DNA of 55,042 nt from a virus. This document shows, one piece after another, positions 25,073-34,218 of this stretch. The DNA lies in the IMG/VR virus record IMGVR_UViG_3300042908_001089, positions 1 to 55,042 of that record, one strand, 5' to 3'. Positions within the stretch are counted from its first letter, which is position 1; each line of letters begins with the position of its first letter. Below the pieces are notes generated by a model that did no database searches, had not been told where the DNA came from, and saw nothing but the letters and a program-made list of their open reading frames with translations. Made by a program: the position numbers and the translations under genes.

Positions 25073-26349
25073 TTTGATCTCCAGTTTCGTTCTGGGTCTA
25101 ATTGAGAAATAAAGCCAAGCAGTTGATCTTTGTTTTCTATAACCGTGTTAACAAAAGTAGTTTCGTTTAAATCGTACTTAGCTTTTATTTGAAGTTGATG
25201 TGCTTCAAAAGTAATAGGGCGGTAGCAAAGATATAAATCTTCTGTAGTTTCGTTTCTTCGTATTTCAAACAAAGCAAAGCTTTCAATTTGAAAACAAGCA
25301 TTAGTCATAGAAAATGAGCCGTAGTGAGTATCTTCTAAGCAACGAACTTCTAATGTTGAAGCAAATGCTGAACACCGGACTTCAAATGTTTCCCAACAAC
25401 CTGGCTCAATTTTCATTAGAGAAAAACTTTTTTGCGAAGCCATTGGTGGGATGTTTAACAAAATAGGAGAAGATCGTATTACTGATTGAGGTGGAGCTGC
25501 GTTAGCTGTAGAAAGAGCTTTAGTGATTCTTCCTTGAGTGTTAATCCAAAGTTGTAAAGAGTTATCAGCAGTTTTAAACTGCGTACCTTGAGAGATACCG
25601 GAAAGCGTTGTTCCTGCTGAGCTGATAGTATCTTGAAGACGAATAGTTCCTTGAGCTGTAATTGGCCCTCCTGTAATACCGTTTTCAGTATCAAGGCGGG
25701 TTAGGCCAATAGAAGGTTCGACTTCTTCAAAGATAGGACAAATGTTTGTGATAACATCAATGTAAGCAGGGCCTCCTACACCAAAACCACCTAGGTTAAA
25801 ATAGAGCCAAGGGCCCCAACCAAAGTAAAGTTGCACCACAGTATCAATGTCTACATCGCGATTGTTAAGTTCGTAAGCAGGCCAATAGTATTGAGGTTCT
25901 TCTAAACGATCTGCAGAGCCTGCCATAGTAGGACTTAAAACTAAATCATCACCAATAGGATCGTAAAGACTCCCATCTTGTTCATACATTTGTCGCCAAC
26001 TATATTTATGAATGATTGTACTTGTAGGAGTACAACCGCTTCCACTTCCCGAAGTTCCCGAAGCACCAGAACTATTGTCTGGACAGTTGTTAGCTCCGGA
26101 GCCTGAGCCTGAGCCCGAACCTGATAAAGGGGTTTCGGTTACCTCAATTTTTTTTGTAATCTTAGCATAAATAAACGGTCTAGGATTTTCGTGAGCGTGA
26201 AAAGCTCCTGCACTACTTCGTAAAGAATGAACACCTGTTCCGGTTGTTTGAGCACTCAGGTTATTAGTTGTTTGAGCTATGCGTGTTAAATCGGAAGCTA
26301 AAATAGTATCCCCAGCGTTGTACGTTGGGAAAGGAGTTTCTCTTGCCAT
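25069..26349 (-). CDS. Tail structural protein with Gly-Ser linker
   Basis: 426 aa. The start (ETPFPTYNAGDTILASDLTRIAQTTNNL) resembles fibre or baseplate adaptors. Residues about 75-107 are a low-complexity GSGSGSG linker with two Cys. A Trp/Tyr-rich beta domain follows (FGWGPWLYFNLGGFGVGGPAY). The C-terminal domain holds four Cys. No known enzyme motif. The gene lies in the distal-tail region, near the tape measure, so an adaptor between tail tip and fibres is a reasonable guess. Confidence 0.55.
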   Translation of the reverse strand: MARETPFPTYNAGDTILASDLTRIAQTTNNLSAQTTGTGVHSLRSSAGAFHAHENPRPFIYAKITKKIEVTETPLSGSGSGSGSGANNCPDNSSGASGTSGSGSGCTPTSTIIHKYSWRQMYEQDGSLYDPIGDDLVLSPTMAGSADRLEEPQYYWPAYELNNRDVDIDTVVQLYFGWGPWLYFNLGGFGVGGPAYIDVITNICPIFEEVEPSIGLTRLDTENGITGGPITAQGTIRLQDTISSAGTTLSGISQGTQFKTADNSLQLWINTQGRITKALSTANAAPPQSVIRSSPILLNIPPMASQKSFSLMKIEPGCWETFEVRCSAFASTLEVRCLEDTHYGSFSMTNACFQIESFALFEIRRNETTEDLYLCYRPITFEAHQLQIKAKYDLNETTFVNTVIENKDQLLGFISQLDPERNWRSK

Positions 26350-26350
26350 T

Positions 26351-28423
26351 TTATTTCCTCAAACGGTTATTAGGGGTTTTAGCTTTAGTGATAGTAGGTG
26401 TTACAAAGTTAGGCTGTTGAGCATCGTTAATCGTAGTTGAAAACTCTCTATGAGTGTGAGATACAACTAGACTAGGGCTTTGTCCGGATACAGGAGTTGT
26501 CGGGTTTATCGCAGGATGAGTTGGAAGAAGAGGCCCTAAACTGCAAGTATTGTTTGTATTAGCTGGAGCATAAAATAGTTTGTGAAAATCACTTGATAAA
26601 TAAACGGGCCTTCCAGTAGGACAACCATCGTGAGTTATTAGTTCGTAATCAAACAACGCTGTGTTTTTTGCTGGATCACACTTTTCATTTTTTTCTAAAG
26701 ATCCAGAAAGCGTACAAGTTTGATAAGTTGTACCAGAAAAGGGATTAGAAGTACTTGTTGTAGTAGTTGTAGTAACTCCGTCTACGGTTGTTGTTTTCTT
26801 TACATCATTAGTTGTTTTGCCTGTTACATTAACAAACATATATTTTAAAAAGTAGTTATGCCCTTTAGCTTGTTTTTGACAAGTTTTTCTATCTCTGGCT
26901 GCAGGGTTACAAGGGTGAGAGGCTATTGTAGTAACTTTACTAGAATAGGCAGGGTCTAAAGAACCGTCAGATAACATTTCCGTAGCATGAAAATATTTGA
27001 ATTTATAATTAATATCATATACACGACGAGAAAAAAAATGTTTGTAAGGTTTAATTTCTACATTAGTAAGCAATAATGTCCCTGGAGCAGCCCACAATCT
27101 TTGATTTAAATTTACGTCTGTTTGAGCATCGGATATTGCAAGATGACTAATAGGAAACCAATCATCATTTACAGAACCAATAGCTGACTTTACTGCGTCA
27201 GGTATAAATGGAACTCTATGCCAGCTTAAAAGAATTTCTTCTTGAGCTATCAACCTCATATTACTTCCTTGGACTACATATCTTTTTTCAGGGTCTGCAT
27301 CAACATAACGATATGCACCAAAAGGAAGACTTAAGAATTCCGCAGTAGGCATTCTAAAAAAAGTTGTATTAACATCATGAGCTAATTCGTCTTGTCCTAA
27401 ATTGGAAGATGCTTTTAAACTAGATACAATCCTGTAGGGTAAGTTTTCAAAGCTAACGGTTATTCTTGCAATCTTATATTTACATAAAGCCAAAGGATCT
27501 ACATTGCCGTTTGCTAATACAAGGTCTACAAGAGATCCCTCAGGGTAAGCACCTTTAACTTGAGCATTGTTAGTAGCTTGTACTCGGGTAGGAAGGCCTT
27601 TTGATAGAGCATTAAAATTACTTTTAATTAACTTTTTGTTTTCTTTTTTAATTTCGTTTAAGTAAGTTTTATATTCTTCTTTTTTTTCTTCTGCTTCTTT
27701 TTTGCTTTCTCTGATTATCTTTTTTTCTTCGTTTTTTAATTCTCGAATTACATCTTTGTATACAACAGCGACATCGTGTTTACTCATTTCTTCTCTTATA
27801 AAACGCAATCGTTGTAGCGTAGAATCTTTGTTTTGATAAAAATTTTGACTGTCTTCGCTTTTAATGCGTCGAGAAGGTTTTCTTTTTTCTGAAGAAAATT
27901 CAGATGCTATATTGTATTCGGGAGGTTCAGTATTTATTACGGTTTGAGCATTAGATAAAGGTTTGTTTGCGTTAGTGATATCCCCAAATAGTTGTTCTTT
28001 GGTTAAGCCAACATACAAACTGTCTTTTCCGTCAAAACCTACACCCTCCACAGAATCTATGCTGCTTGCAAACAACCAAGGGTTTTCAAGGCTTCCTTCG
28101 GTAAATTGAGCATCATTTCCTCTATCGTAGATAGAAGTGAAATCTCGTACTGAGTATCCTGTAGGGAGCCTTCTTGCTATTTTATCTGCTCCGGTAGTTC
28201 CTACATCGCCTATCATTGCGTACATAAAATGCCAACGAAGATGCCATGGCACATCAAATACGCGTCTTACTCTAAAGACAGCATTTTGAAAAGTTTCTTG
28301 GGGTGATCCTGGTCTTTCTGCAAAAGGAATATAGTCTATAGTTTTTCCTAATAACAACATAGGAGCTATGTAAGGTTCTGTATCGCCTGCTCTAGTCGGT
28401 TGTTTAAATGGAAGTAAAGACAT
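26351..28423 (-). CDS. Probable distal tail / baseplate protein
   Basis: 690 aa, immediately after the tape measure gene, where siphoviruses encode distal tail and tail-hub proteins. The N-terminal 190 residues are globular and aromatic. Residues about 215-275 are a strongly charged Lys/Glu coiled coil (LKNEEKKIIRESKKEAEEKK). The rest is beta-rich with Cys and His, including KVTTIASHPCNPAARDRKTC. No sequence match is recognised, so the assignment rests on position. AAGGAAT precedes the ATG. Confidence 0.5.
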   Translation of the reverse strand: MSLLPFKQPTRAGDTEPYIAPMLLLGKTIDYIPFAERPGSPQETFQNAVFRVRRVFDVPWHLRWHFMYAMIGDVGTTGADKIARRLPTGYSVRDFTSIYDRGNDAQFTEGSLENPWLFASSIDSVEGVGFDGKDSLYVGLTKEQLFGDITNANKPLSNAQTVINTEPPEYNIASEFSSEKRKPSRRIKSEDSQNFYQNKDSTLQRLRFIREEMSKHDVAVVYKDVIRELKNEEKKIIRESKKEAEEKKEEYKTYLNEIKKENKKLIKSNFNALSKGLPTRVQATNNAQVKGAYPEGSLVDLVLANGNVDPLALCKYKIARITVSFENLPYRIVSSLKASSNLGQDELAHDVNTTFFRMPTAEFLSLPFGAYRYVDADPEKRYVVQGSNMRLIAQEEILLSWHRVPFIPDAVKSAIGSVNDDWFPISHLAISDAQTDVNLNQRLWAAPGTLLLTNVEIKPYKHFFSRRVYDINYKFKYFHATEMLSDGSLDPAYSSKVTTIASHPCNPAARDRKTCQKQAKGHNYFLKYMFVNVTGKTTNDVKKTTTVDGVTTTTTTSTSNPFSGTTYQTCTLSGSLEKNEKCDPAKNTALFDYELITHDGCPTGRPVYLSSDFHKLFYAPANTNNTCSLGPLLPTHPAINPTTPVSGQSPSLVVSHTHREFSTTINDAQQPNFVTPTITKAKTPNNRLRK

Positions 28424-28444
28424 GATTGGATTCCTTGGATTTTA

Positions 28445-31400
28445 TTACTTATGCCCAGAACCTAATATGTATTCTGAGTATTCAAGTAGTGTAGATTTTT
28501 TTGCATTGCCTGCTTCAATCTTGGCTAAAGACTCAACCATGCGTCGCAATTCGTTTGAACGAATCTCATTTATCTTTTGTTCTAAGGGATCAGACTTTAA
28601 GGCTTCCACTTGAACGCGTCGATGAGCTTCTTCCACACCCATATAGCTAGGCTGAGATCGGAAGGACTGAAGAGACATCAGCAGGCCTTTCATGCCACCG
28701 CCTGTTTCAAAATCTTTTTTAGCTTTATCTTTATCTGTTTCTTTGGATGCTTTGGTGGTTTTGTTTTGATTTGCAAACCCTTGTTGCATTTGTTGACCGG
28801 AAGCATAATCTCTTAGCCTATCAACATGCTCGTCAGGTTTGTTAGGAGTTCCGCGAGAAGCTTGACCAGCTCTCCAAGTATTACTTAATATGCTTGCCAT
28901 CTCTGCTCTATTTAAATCCATCCCTTTTTCGTTGCCTTCTTTTTTTGCTTTGTGATATTGTTGTTCTGCTTGATTATAACTCTTTGCATAATTTTCTTTT
29001 TCAGCGTGAGATACCCCGTGTAAAGCAGGGTGATTAAGCATTGCATGCATAGGATGATCAGTTTTATTTAAGTCTTTATCGTAAACACTTGCTTTTGCAT
29101 ATCCTTTTTGAACTTTTTCATTAAACAAATTTGCCAGCTCGGGAGAAGAGTCGATTTGTTGTTTTGCGTATTCTTTGTTAGCTTCAAAATTATTTAATGC
29201 TCGAGCTTTATCTTCTTCTGTTTCTGGTCGTTTATCACTATCGTTGAGTGCTCGTTCTGTTTTTTCTTCTTCTTTTTTTGCAAAGTAATTTCCTAAGTTT
29301 TTTGTCATAGATAAGTTGGTTTTAAAAATAATATCAATTAAACCAGCAAATGCTTCGTAAACTAAACCTACTATTATTGTTGTTTTAGCTACAACCTTTC
29401 CAAAGGCTAAAGTGTTAGTTAAAGCAGGCCCCATCCATGAACCGCCCATACCCATAGCATCTGCTGCTTTGCCTCCCATCAAACCTGCAATTCCGTTTCC
29501 TACGGTATTAACAATACCATTCTTACCCATGGCAGCAATGGTTGCTCCGATAGCTACAGTTAAAGCCCATAACCCTTTAACGACTAAAGCAATAGGCGAT
29601 ACAATAAATGTAATGGCTTTTAATGCTAATGAAGCTCCTACAATACCTATTGACCAATAAGCTAAACTTTCTAGGGTGTCTCTTACTGCTGGAGACATAT
29701 TTTCAAACTGGCCCGCTAGCTGTTGGATATACCAAGAGAGTTTTAGCATAGGCGTCATAAAGGCAGAACCAATAGTCATACCTAAAAGAACTAAAGAGTT
29801 TTGAAACGTAGCAAACACATCAGGGGAAGAAAGTTGCGATAGACCCATTACGGCACCGGAAGCTGCAGTAGCCGTTACAAATAAGCCTTTGGCTAAAGAT
29901 CCAAAAGCATCTTTAAGGGCTCCTGACTGGCCTCCTATAACTTTAGTAAAATCTATTTCTTTTAATTTTGTATTAAGGTTTGTTCCTACTTTAAGAATAT
30001 TTTGACCAAAAGCTTTTACTTGTGCTCCTACATCTTTTAAAGATTTTGGAAAAAACGAAAGGGAGGCAGGGCTAGGAACTGGAAGAGGTGGAGGAAGAGT
30101 AGGCCCACCAGTAACTGGCTTTGATGAAATTGGTACACCGGGTGGAACAGGTGCAGGAATATCTTTGTAATTCTTAAACTCATCTAATACATTTTTTAAA
30201 ATATCTCGGATTGCTTTTAGCTCGTCTGAACTTCCTTGCATGTTGGTAGCATCGGCTGCAATTAGTTCATCCAGTTTACTAACCATCTCTTCTGTATAAG
30301 CGGTATCATCAGCGTATGTACCTGTCATAGCTGGTAAGCGGTCTATATCCATCTTAGGTTTAGTTGCAAATGCACCAGTACCTGTTGTTTCAAAAGGGGT
30401 AACATGTACACGAGATGCATGAGGGTTTGAGCTGGTTGTAGAAGACTTTGAGTTAGGCTTAAATCCAGCATAAGTCATGTTAGGATCTAAAGGGGTAATT
30501 TTGCTTGCGTTCGAAAAAGCATCAATGGCTTCATTAAAATCTGTATTGCTTCCCATTGTGCTAGTAGCGTTGGCAGCTTTTAATTCTTTTAACTTGGTAA
30601 TGTAATCTTCGGGAGTAGCATTGGGATTAGTGTTTGGGCTTAAGACATCTTTACCGTCTACCAAAAGGTGAGGCTGTTCTTTCCACGACTTATCAGAATT
30701 CATACTAAAAGAGGAAAGGTACGCTTTAGGCCCTGCAGGAGAAGTTGCGGAAGCTTTATCAGTTTGTTGTAAAGCAGCATTACTTGCTTCAACATCAAGG
30801 TCTTTTATTTTAGCTTGAGCATCTGCGATCATTGCAGTCATATCTGCAACATCAAGACTGTTATTATATTTTGCTGTAGTTGTAGAGTCTAAGTTTTTTA
30901 AATCTTCATCTCCAAGACCAGCATCCGCTAGTGCTTCATTATCACTTCGATTGTCTATTGTAGTTAATAATACCCTTGAGAGTTCGCTAATTAAAACTTC
31001 TAAGCGTCCGTAAGCTGTAGCATCAGAAGTAGCATCATGGGCCCCACGACCAGGATAAGTTTGACCAAAAAGGTTCATTAACTCTTCTTGTTTAAACCCA
31101 CCAGCATTTGCAGGGTTTATTAAGTTATTTAAAGCATCACGATTTAAGTTAAAGTTTTTAGCAACAGATTCTATTTCTTCTGCTTTAAATCCTTTTAGTA
31201 ATCTTTTGATAGAGGTTGCTGCTGATGTCATTGGGTCAATTACAGCAGGAAGTTTATTTTCCTCTGGCATCTGGCTTAAGCTAAGAGCATCACCAAGAGG
31301 TTTGTTAATAGCATTATTTGCAGCAGCAAAGTCAGCATTTATAACATTCTTACCAACTAACTTAGGGGCGGTAGGATCTTTATTAACAATAGCTTCTGTT

Positions 31401-32428
31401 ACTTTTTCTTTATCTGCAAATGCTTTTAACGCAAGAGCTGCATCATCAATAGAAACTCGATTGGTTTTTGCATTTTCGTTTTTTAACCACTCATCATGTT
31501 TGTCTTGAGTTGTGTTTCCTAGATTGTAAAGGTTCTCGCCAGTAGCTAATGCCGGTTTAATATCTTGAGTAAAAGTTTTTATTGCTTGTCCAAGTTCGTT
31601 TACCCCCACTAAAGATATTTGAGTTATGATTCGATTAGCTTTTTGATCTTTAGGGTCTAATAAACTTTGATCTCTTTGAGCTTTTACAGGGTCTAACTCC
31701 ATGCTCTTAAAAGCGTATTCTGTATCTAACACCCATTTTTTAATTACAGTATCGCTAGGGCCAGTAGGGGTACTAGTTCCCGGAACTGGTTTTTTTGCTT
31801 CTCTTTCTGCGTTTTCTTGTTTTGTTTTTGTTTCTAGATATGGTTTTTTTGTTTCTTCGTCGTTAACAAAATTAGGATTAGCTCTACGAATAGATAATTT
31901 ACTTAAGGCATCAGCTCGATCTTTTGCAAAATTTCTTCGTTCTGCTCGCTTAGCATAAAAAAGACCATCGTCTATTGCGGTTTTGTATTTGTTAACTCGT
32001 TCTTCTAGTCTTATTCTTTGGTCATTAATTTTTTTCAATCTGTTGTTGTAAGCAATATCTTTGTTTATGCGATCCCAATAAGCTTTGCTTTGTGCATTAT
32101 CAGCTTCTGTGTCTTGTTTTTTTCGAGCTCGGTTGGTTTCCCGAAGAGCATCAAAGTCTATTTTGTTTCCGTCTGCATCAGTACTTGAAGAGTTTTTACT
32201 TCCTTGAGGTTTGCCTGCATAGGCAAGACTACCATGAAGCATAAGCATTGCAGCGGTAACGCGTGAGGTTACCCCCAGCAAATGCTTCATGCTGTCTTCA
32301 AGACCGTGAAGAGCACCCGCCATTCGGTTTAGGGATTCACCAAACTCCCCAAAGCGATCCATGATTTTGCGAACAGCATCAAGACCGCTCCAAGGGGATT
32401 GAGAAAGTTTAGGTCTTGATCGTCCCAT
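28445..32428 (-). CDS. Tail tape measure protein with embedded DEDDh exonuclease domain
   Basis: 1327 aa. Length, helical content, a hydrophobic helix region (about 845-1040) and position after the tail chaperones identify a tape measure, which sets tail length and is ejected with DNA. Residues about 230-490 form a DnaQ-like exonuclease. Exo I is VLDTEYA (Asp235, Glu237), then IITQISLVGVNELG. Exo II is LVGKNVINADF (Asp366). Exo III is HDATSDATA (His464, Asp469). All five DEDDh residues are present. Residues 100-215 are a basic coiled coil, and a Pro-rich linker (760-790) precedes the hydrophobic part. The start overlaps the chaperone frame by 20 nt. Confidence 0.88.
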   Translation of the reverse strand: MGRSRPKLSQSPWSGLDAVRKIMDRFGEFGESLNRMAGALHGLEDSMKHLLGVTSRVTAAMLMLHGSLAYAGKPQGSKNSSSTDADGNKIDFDALRETNRARKKQDTEADNAQSKAYWDRINKDIAYNNRLKKINDQRIRLEERVNKYKTAIDDGLFYAKRAERRNFAKDRADALSKLSIRRANPNFVNDEETKKPYLETKTKQENAEREAKKPVPGTSTPTGPSDTVIKKWVLDTEYAFKSMELDPVKAQRDQSLLDPKDQKANRIITQISLVGVNELGQAIKTFTQDIKPALATGENLYNLGNTTQDKHDEWLKNENAKTNRVSIDDAALALKAFADKEKVTEAIVNKDPTAPKLVGKNVINADFAAANNAINKPLGDALSLSQMPEENKLPAVIDPMTSAATSIKRLLKGFKAEEIESVAKNFNLNRDALNNLINPANAGGFKQEELMNLFGQTYPGRGAHDATSDATAYGRLEVLISELSRVLLTTIDNRSDNEALADAGLGDEDLKNLDSTTTAKYNNSLDVADMTAMIADAQAKIKDLDVEASNAALQQTDKASATSPAGPKAYLSSFSMNSDKSWKEQPHLLVDGKDVLSPNTNPNATPEDYITKLKELKAANATSTMGSNTDFNEAIDAFSNASKITPLDPNMTYAGFKPNSKSSTTSSNPHASRVHVTPFETTGTGAFATKPKMDIDRLPAMTGTYADDTAYTEEMVSKLDELIAADATNMQGSSDELKAIRDILKNVLDEFKNYKDIPAPVPPGVPISSKPVTGGPTLPPPLPVPSPASLSFFPKSLKDVGAQVKAFGQNILKVGTNLNTKLKEIDFTKVIGGQSGALKDAFGSLAKGLFVTATAASGAVMGLSQLSSPDVFATFQNSLVLLGMTIGSAFMTPMLKLSWYIQQLAGQFENMSPAVRDTLESLAYWSIGIVGASLALKAITFIVSPIALVVKGLWALTVAIGATIAAMGKNGIVNTVGNGIAGLMGGKAADAMGMGGSWMGPALTNTLAFGKVVAKTTIIVGLVYEAFAGLIDIIFKTNLSMTKNLGNYFAKKEEEKTERALNDSDKRPETEEDKARALNNFEANKEYAKQQIDSSPELANLFNEKVQKGYAKASVYDKDLNKTDHPMHAMLNHPALHGVSHAEKENYAKSYNQAEQQYHKAKKEGNEKGMDLNRAEMASILSNTWRAGQASRGTPNKPDEHVDRLRDYASGQQMQQGFANQNKTTKASKETDKDKAKKDFETGGGMKGLLMSLQSFRSQPSYMGVEEAHRRVQVEALKSDPLEQKINEIRSNELRRMVESLAKIEAGNAKKSTLLEYSEYILGSGHK
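31000..31745 (-). other. DEDDh 3'-5' exonuclease domain within the tape measure
   Basis: Sub-feature of the tape measure gene. The codon for Asp235 of the DTE motif is at 31724-31726 and that for Asp469 of the HxxxxDA motif at 31022-31024. Motif order, spacing of about 235 residues and the strand after Exo I match the DnaQ fold. Known members remove nucleotides from 3' ends using two metal ions held by the acidic residues. Confidence 0.82.
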
Positions 32429-32804
32429 TAGGTGGCTCTTTTTTTAGAGGGTTAGGGTAAGGGTTGGAGTCAAGGTTCTGTTTGGGTTTAACTTTGGGTT
32501 GTGGTTGGGGTGGTGGTTTTGGTTTTTCATTTTTTAGTTCTTGTTGTTTCTTCCATAAGTCTTGAACCTGTTCTTCGCTAAGATTTCTCCACTCTTTGTT
32601 TACCTTCCAAAACAATTCTTTTTCTTCGTCTTTAGGGGCTTCTCCGGGGGCACCTTGATCTTTCATAAACCATGGTACTTCCGTAGTCTCTTCTTCTTTT
32701 TCCCTAAAGTACAAGTTTCGTACTTGATAGGGCGTAAGGTTGCCAATCTCCTCAATGCTTAAACAATAAGGTTCGCTTACAAGAGCGGAAAAAATTTCGC
32801 ACAT
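32409..32804 (-). CDS. Tail assembly chaperone, frameshift extension (gpT-like)
   Basis: 131 aa as a free frame from ATG 32804. Its -1 frame is open upstream into 32819-33253, past the slippery site at 32852-32858, so it is probably made mainly as the C-terminal part of a fused protein of about 281 aa. It is charged and Pro/Lys-rich (KPKPPPQPQPKVKPKQ), with LTPYQVRNLYF near the start. It lies directly before the tape measure and overlaps it by 20 nt, the standard position for the T part of tail chaperones. Confidence 0.72.
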   Translation of the reverse strand: MCEIFSALVSEPYCLSIEEIGNLTPYQVRNLYFREKEEETTEVPWFMKDQGAPGEAPKDEEKELFWKVNKEWRNLSEEQVQDLWKKQQELKNEKPKPPPQPQPKVKPKQNLDSNPYPNPLKKEPPNGTIKT

Positions 32805-32818
32805 TTTAGGCCTGGATT

Positions 32819-33253
32819 TTAGACGATGGTCGTAGGGTCCAGGCTCTCGATGTTTGGGTCGGAGTTCGCTTCCGATACCTTTGCCATCATTTCTTCCAAG
32901 CGTTCTTTCACAAGGTCATCTACAATGGCCATGGTAATATCTTTATGATTTACCCTAAGACATAATAGAAGTAGAACTCTGAAGTGAACCATGGTTGAAA
33001 TAGCTTTAGATACGGCTTCCCCGCCAAAAGAGTACGCTCCACTAGCAATGTCTTTATGTACAGAAGAAACTAAAGAACGGTACTCTTCTTCATTAAGGCT
33101 AGGCTTCATTAGCTTAACTTTTTGAATCGCATGTTCTTCAAGGTATCTTTCAAACTCTCCTTGAATTTTAAATGTCCAAGGAGAGCAAGTATAAGTTTTC
33201 CCTTGATATTCAAATATACTACCTAATCCTAATGATTTTGAAATTTCAGCCAC
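32819..33253 (-). CDS. Tail assembly chaperone (gpG-like)
   Basis: 144 aa. It is helical and follows the tail-tube gene, as gpG does in lambda-like phages: YQGKTYTCSPWTFKIQGEFERYLEE, then helices ending in MAKVSEANSDPNIES. Near the end, codons GAC CCA AAC contain the slippery heptamer CCCAAAC, and the -1 frame runs open into the next gene. The short form should coat the tape measure and the long form should recruit tube subunits, by analogy with lambda gpG and gpGT. Confidence 0.75.
   Translation of the reverse strand: MAEISKSLGLGSIFEYQGKTYTCSPWTFKIQGEFERYLEEHAIQKVKLMKPSLNEEEYRSLVSSVHKDIASGAYSFGGEAVSKAISTMVHFRVLLLLCLRVNHKDITMAIVDDLVKERLEEMMAKVSEANSDPNIESLDPTTIV
32852..32858 (-). promoter_or_regulatory. 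Programmed -1 frameshift slippery site
   Basis: On the minus strand the heptamer C CCA AAC sits in the right phase of the gpG-like frame (Asp132-Pro133-Asn134). A -1 slip continues CAT CGA GAG CCT and stays open for 16 codons to the ATG at 32804, then through the second frame. The fused product would be about 281 aa. Confidence 0.78.
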
Positions 33254-33266
33254 TAAGATAATCTCC

Positions 33267-34169
33267 TTATTTTAAGGGGCTGCTGGGTGGGGGTGATTTA
33301 GTTTCTGCAGTTTTTTCTAAAGGTGAAGCAGAAGCTTCAACTTTAACTTTAGCTGCATTTAGTTTAGCTTCTTCTTTTAAGAAGGCAGCTCTATCGTGTT
33401 CCAATTCTTTACCCTCAGGAGCAGCAGGGCTTGCTCCTGAGAAAGCATTTGGTTTTAAGTTAGGCTGTACAGAGTTTACTTCGTTGCCATATTCCGCAGG
33501 GATTACAGGAACAGAAGCAACTGTGTTGTACTTATTCTGCGAAGAGAAGGCAGGGCCATTATTGTAATTAACATCATCAAACGAAGGTAACCATAGGCCT
33601 GTGCTAAAGTATTCACCTTCGTAGCTAACTCCGCCTTGCTCTGTATCCAAAATGTACGGATCAGCAAAGCCACTAAATGTGTATTTTACTAAACCACGAA
33701 CTTCAGAATCGGTAGTAAGGTCACCAATTACTGCAGTAAATCGAAAACATTGTTCAGAAGGATTTCCTGTGCCTTCAAGACCGGGGGTAGCTCCTGCAGG
33801 CATGGTAGCTGCCGTAGTATCGTTAAGGCCCTTTTTAATGTATAGATCAATAACAGGACGAGAGCCAGGACGCAAGTCAGGAAAACCGTAAGGGTTTCCT
33901 TGAAGTGAGTCTGTGTCCCATAAAGCATCAATTGAAAATTCAATATCAGTTACACCACCAATGTAAGTCATCATTGGTGTAACAAAAGGGACGCGGGGAG
34001 CTTCGAAGGTAGTAGCATCAATCGCTTCAGTTTTATACGTAAACTGCCAACGAGTGGCAAACATATCAATGTAATTAGTAATAAAAGCGGTTCCTTCATT
34101 ACCTTGATTGTTTGGGTTTTTGTGTTGCCAAATTCTAACTCTTGAATTGTGTCCGGCTATTGCTGGCAT
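33267..34169 (-). CDS. Major tail tube protein, paralog 1 (with C-terminal extension)
   Basis: 300 aa. It is clearly related to 34219-34881: PAIAGHNSRVRIW/PAISGHNGRVLVF, RWQFTYKTEAIDATTFEAPR/RWQFSYKTELLETTTYENPR, FPDLRPGSRP/WPDLRPGSRP, FSSQNKY/FSSQDYF. The core of about 220 residues fits a beta tube subunit. The extra 80 residues are Ala/Pro/Lys-rich and probably flexible, like a decoration tail. AGGAG precedes the ATG. It is probably the main or the decorated tube subunit, just upstream of the chaperones. Confidence 0.75.
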   Translation of the reverse strand: MPAIAGHNSRVRIWQHKNPNNQGNEGTAFITNYIDMFATRWQFTYKTEAIDATTFEAPRVPFVTPMMTYIGGVTDIEFSIDALWDTDSLQGNPYGFPDLRPGSRPVIDLYIKKGLNDTTAATMPAGATPGLEGTGNPSEQCFRFTAVIGDLTTDSEVRGLVKYTFSGFADPYILDTEQGGVSYEGEYFSTGLWLPSFDDVNYNNGPAFSSQNKYNTVASVPVIPAEYGNEVNSVQPNLKPNAFSGASPAAPEGKELEHDRAAFLKEEAKLNAAKVKVEASASPLEKTAETKSPPPSSPLK

Positions 34170-34218
34170 TGTAATCGACTCCTAAAAGTTTGGGGGGTAA
34201 ATTTAGTTCAACTGCAAA

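Noticed and set aside
29412-29660. Plus-strand Pro/Ala-rich frame inside the tape measure
   Set aside because: Antisense to the hydrophobic helix region; no ribosome site.
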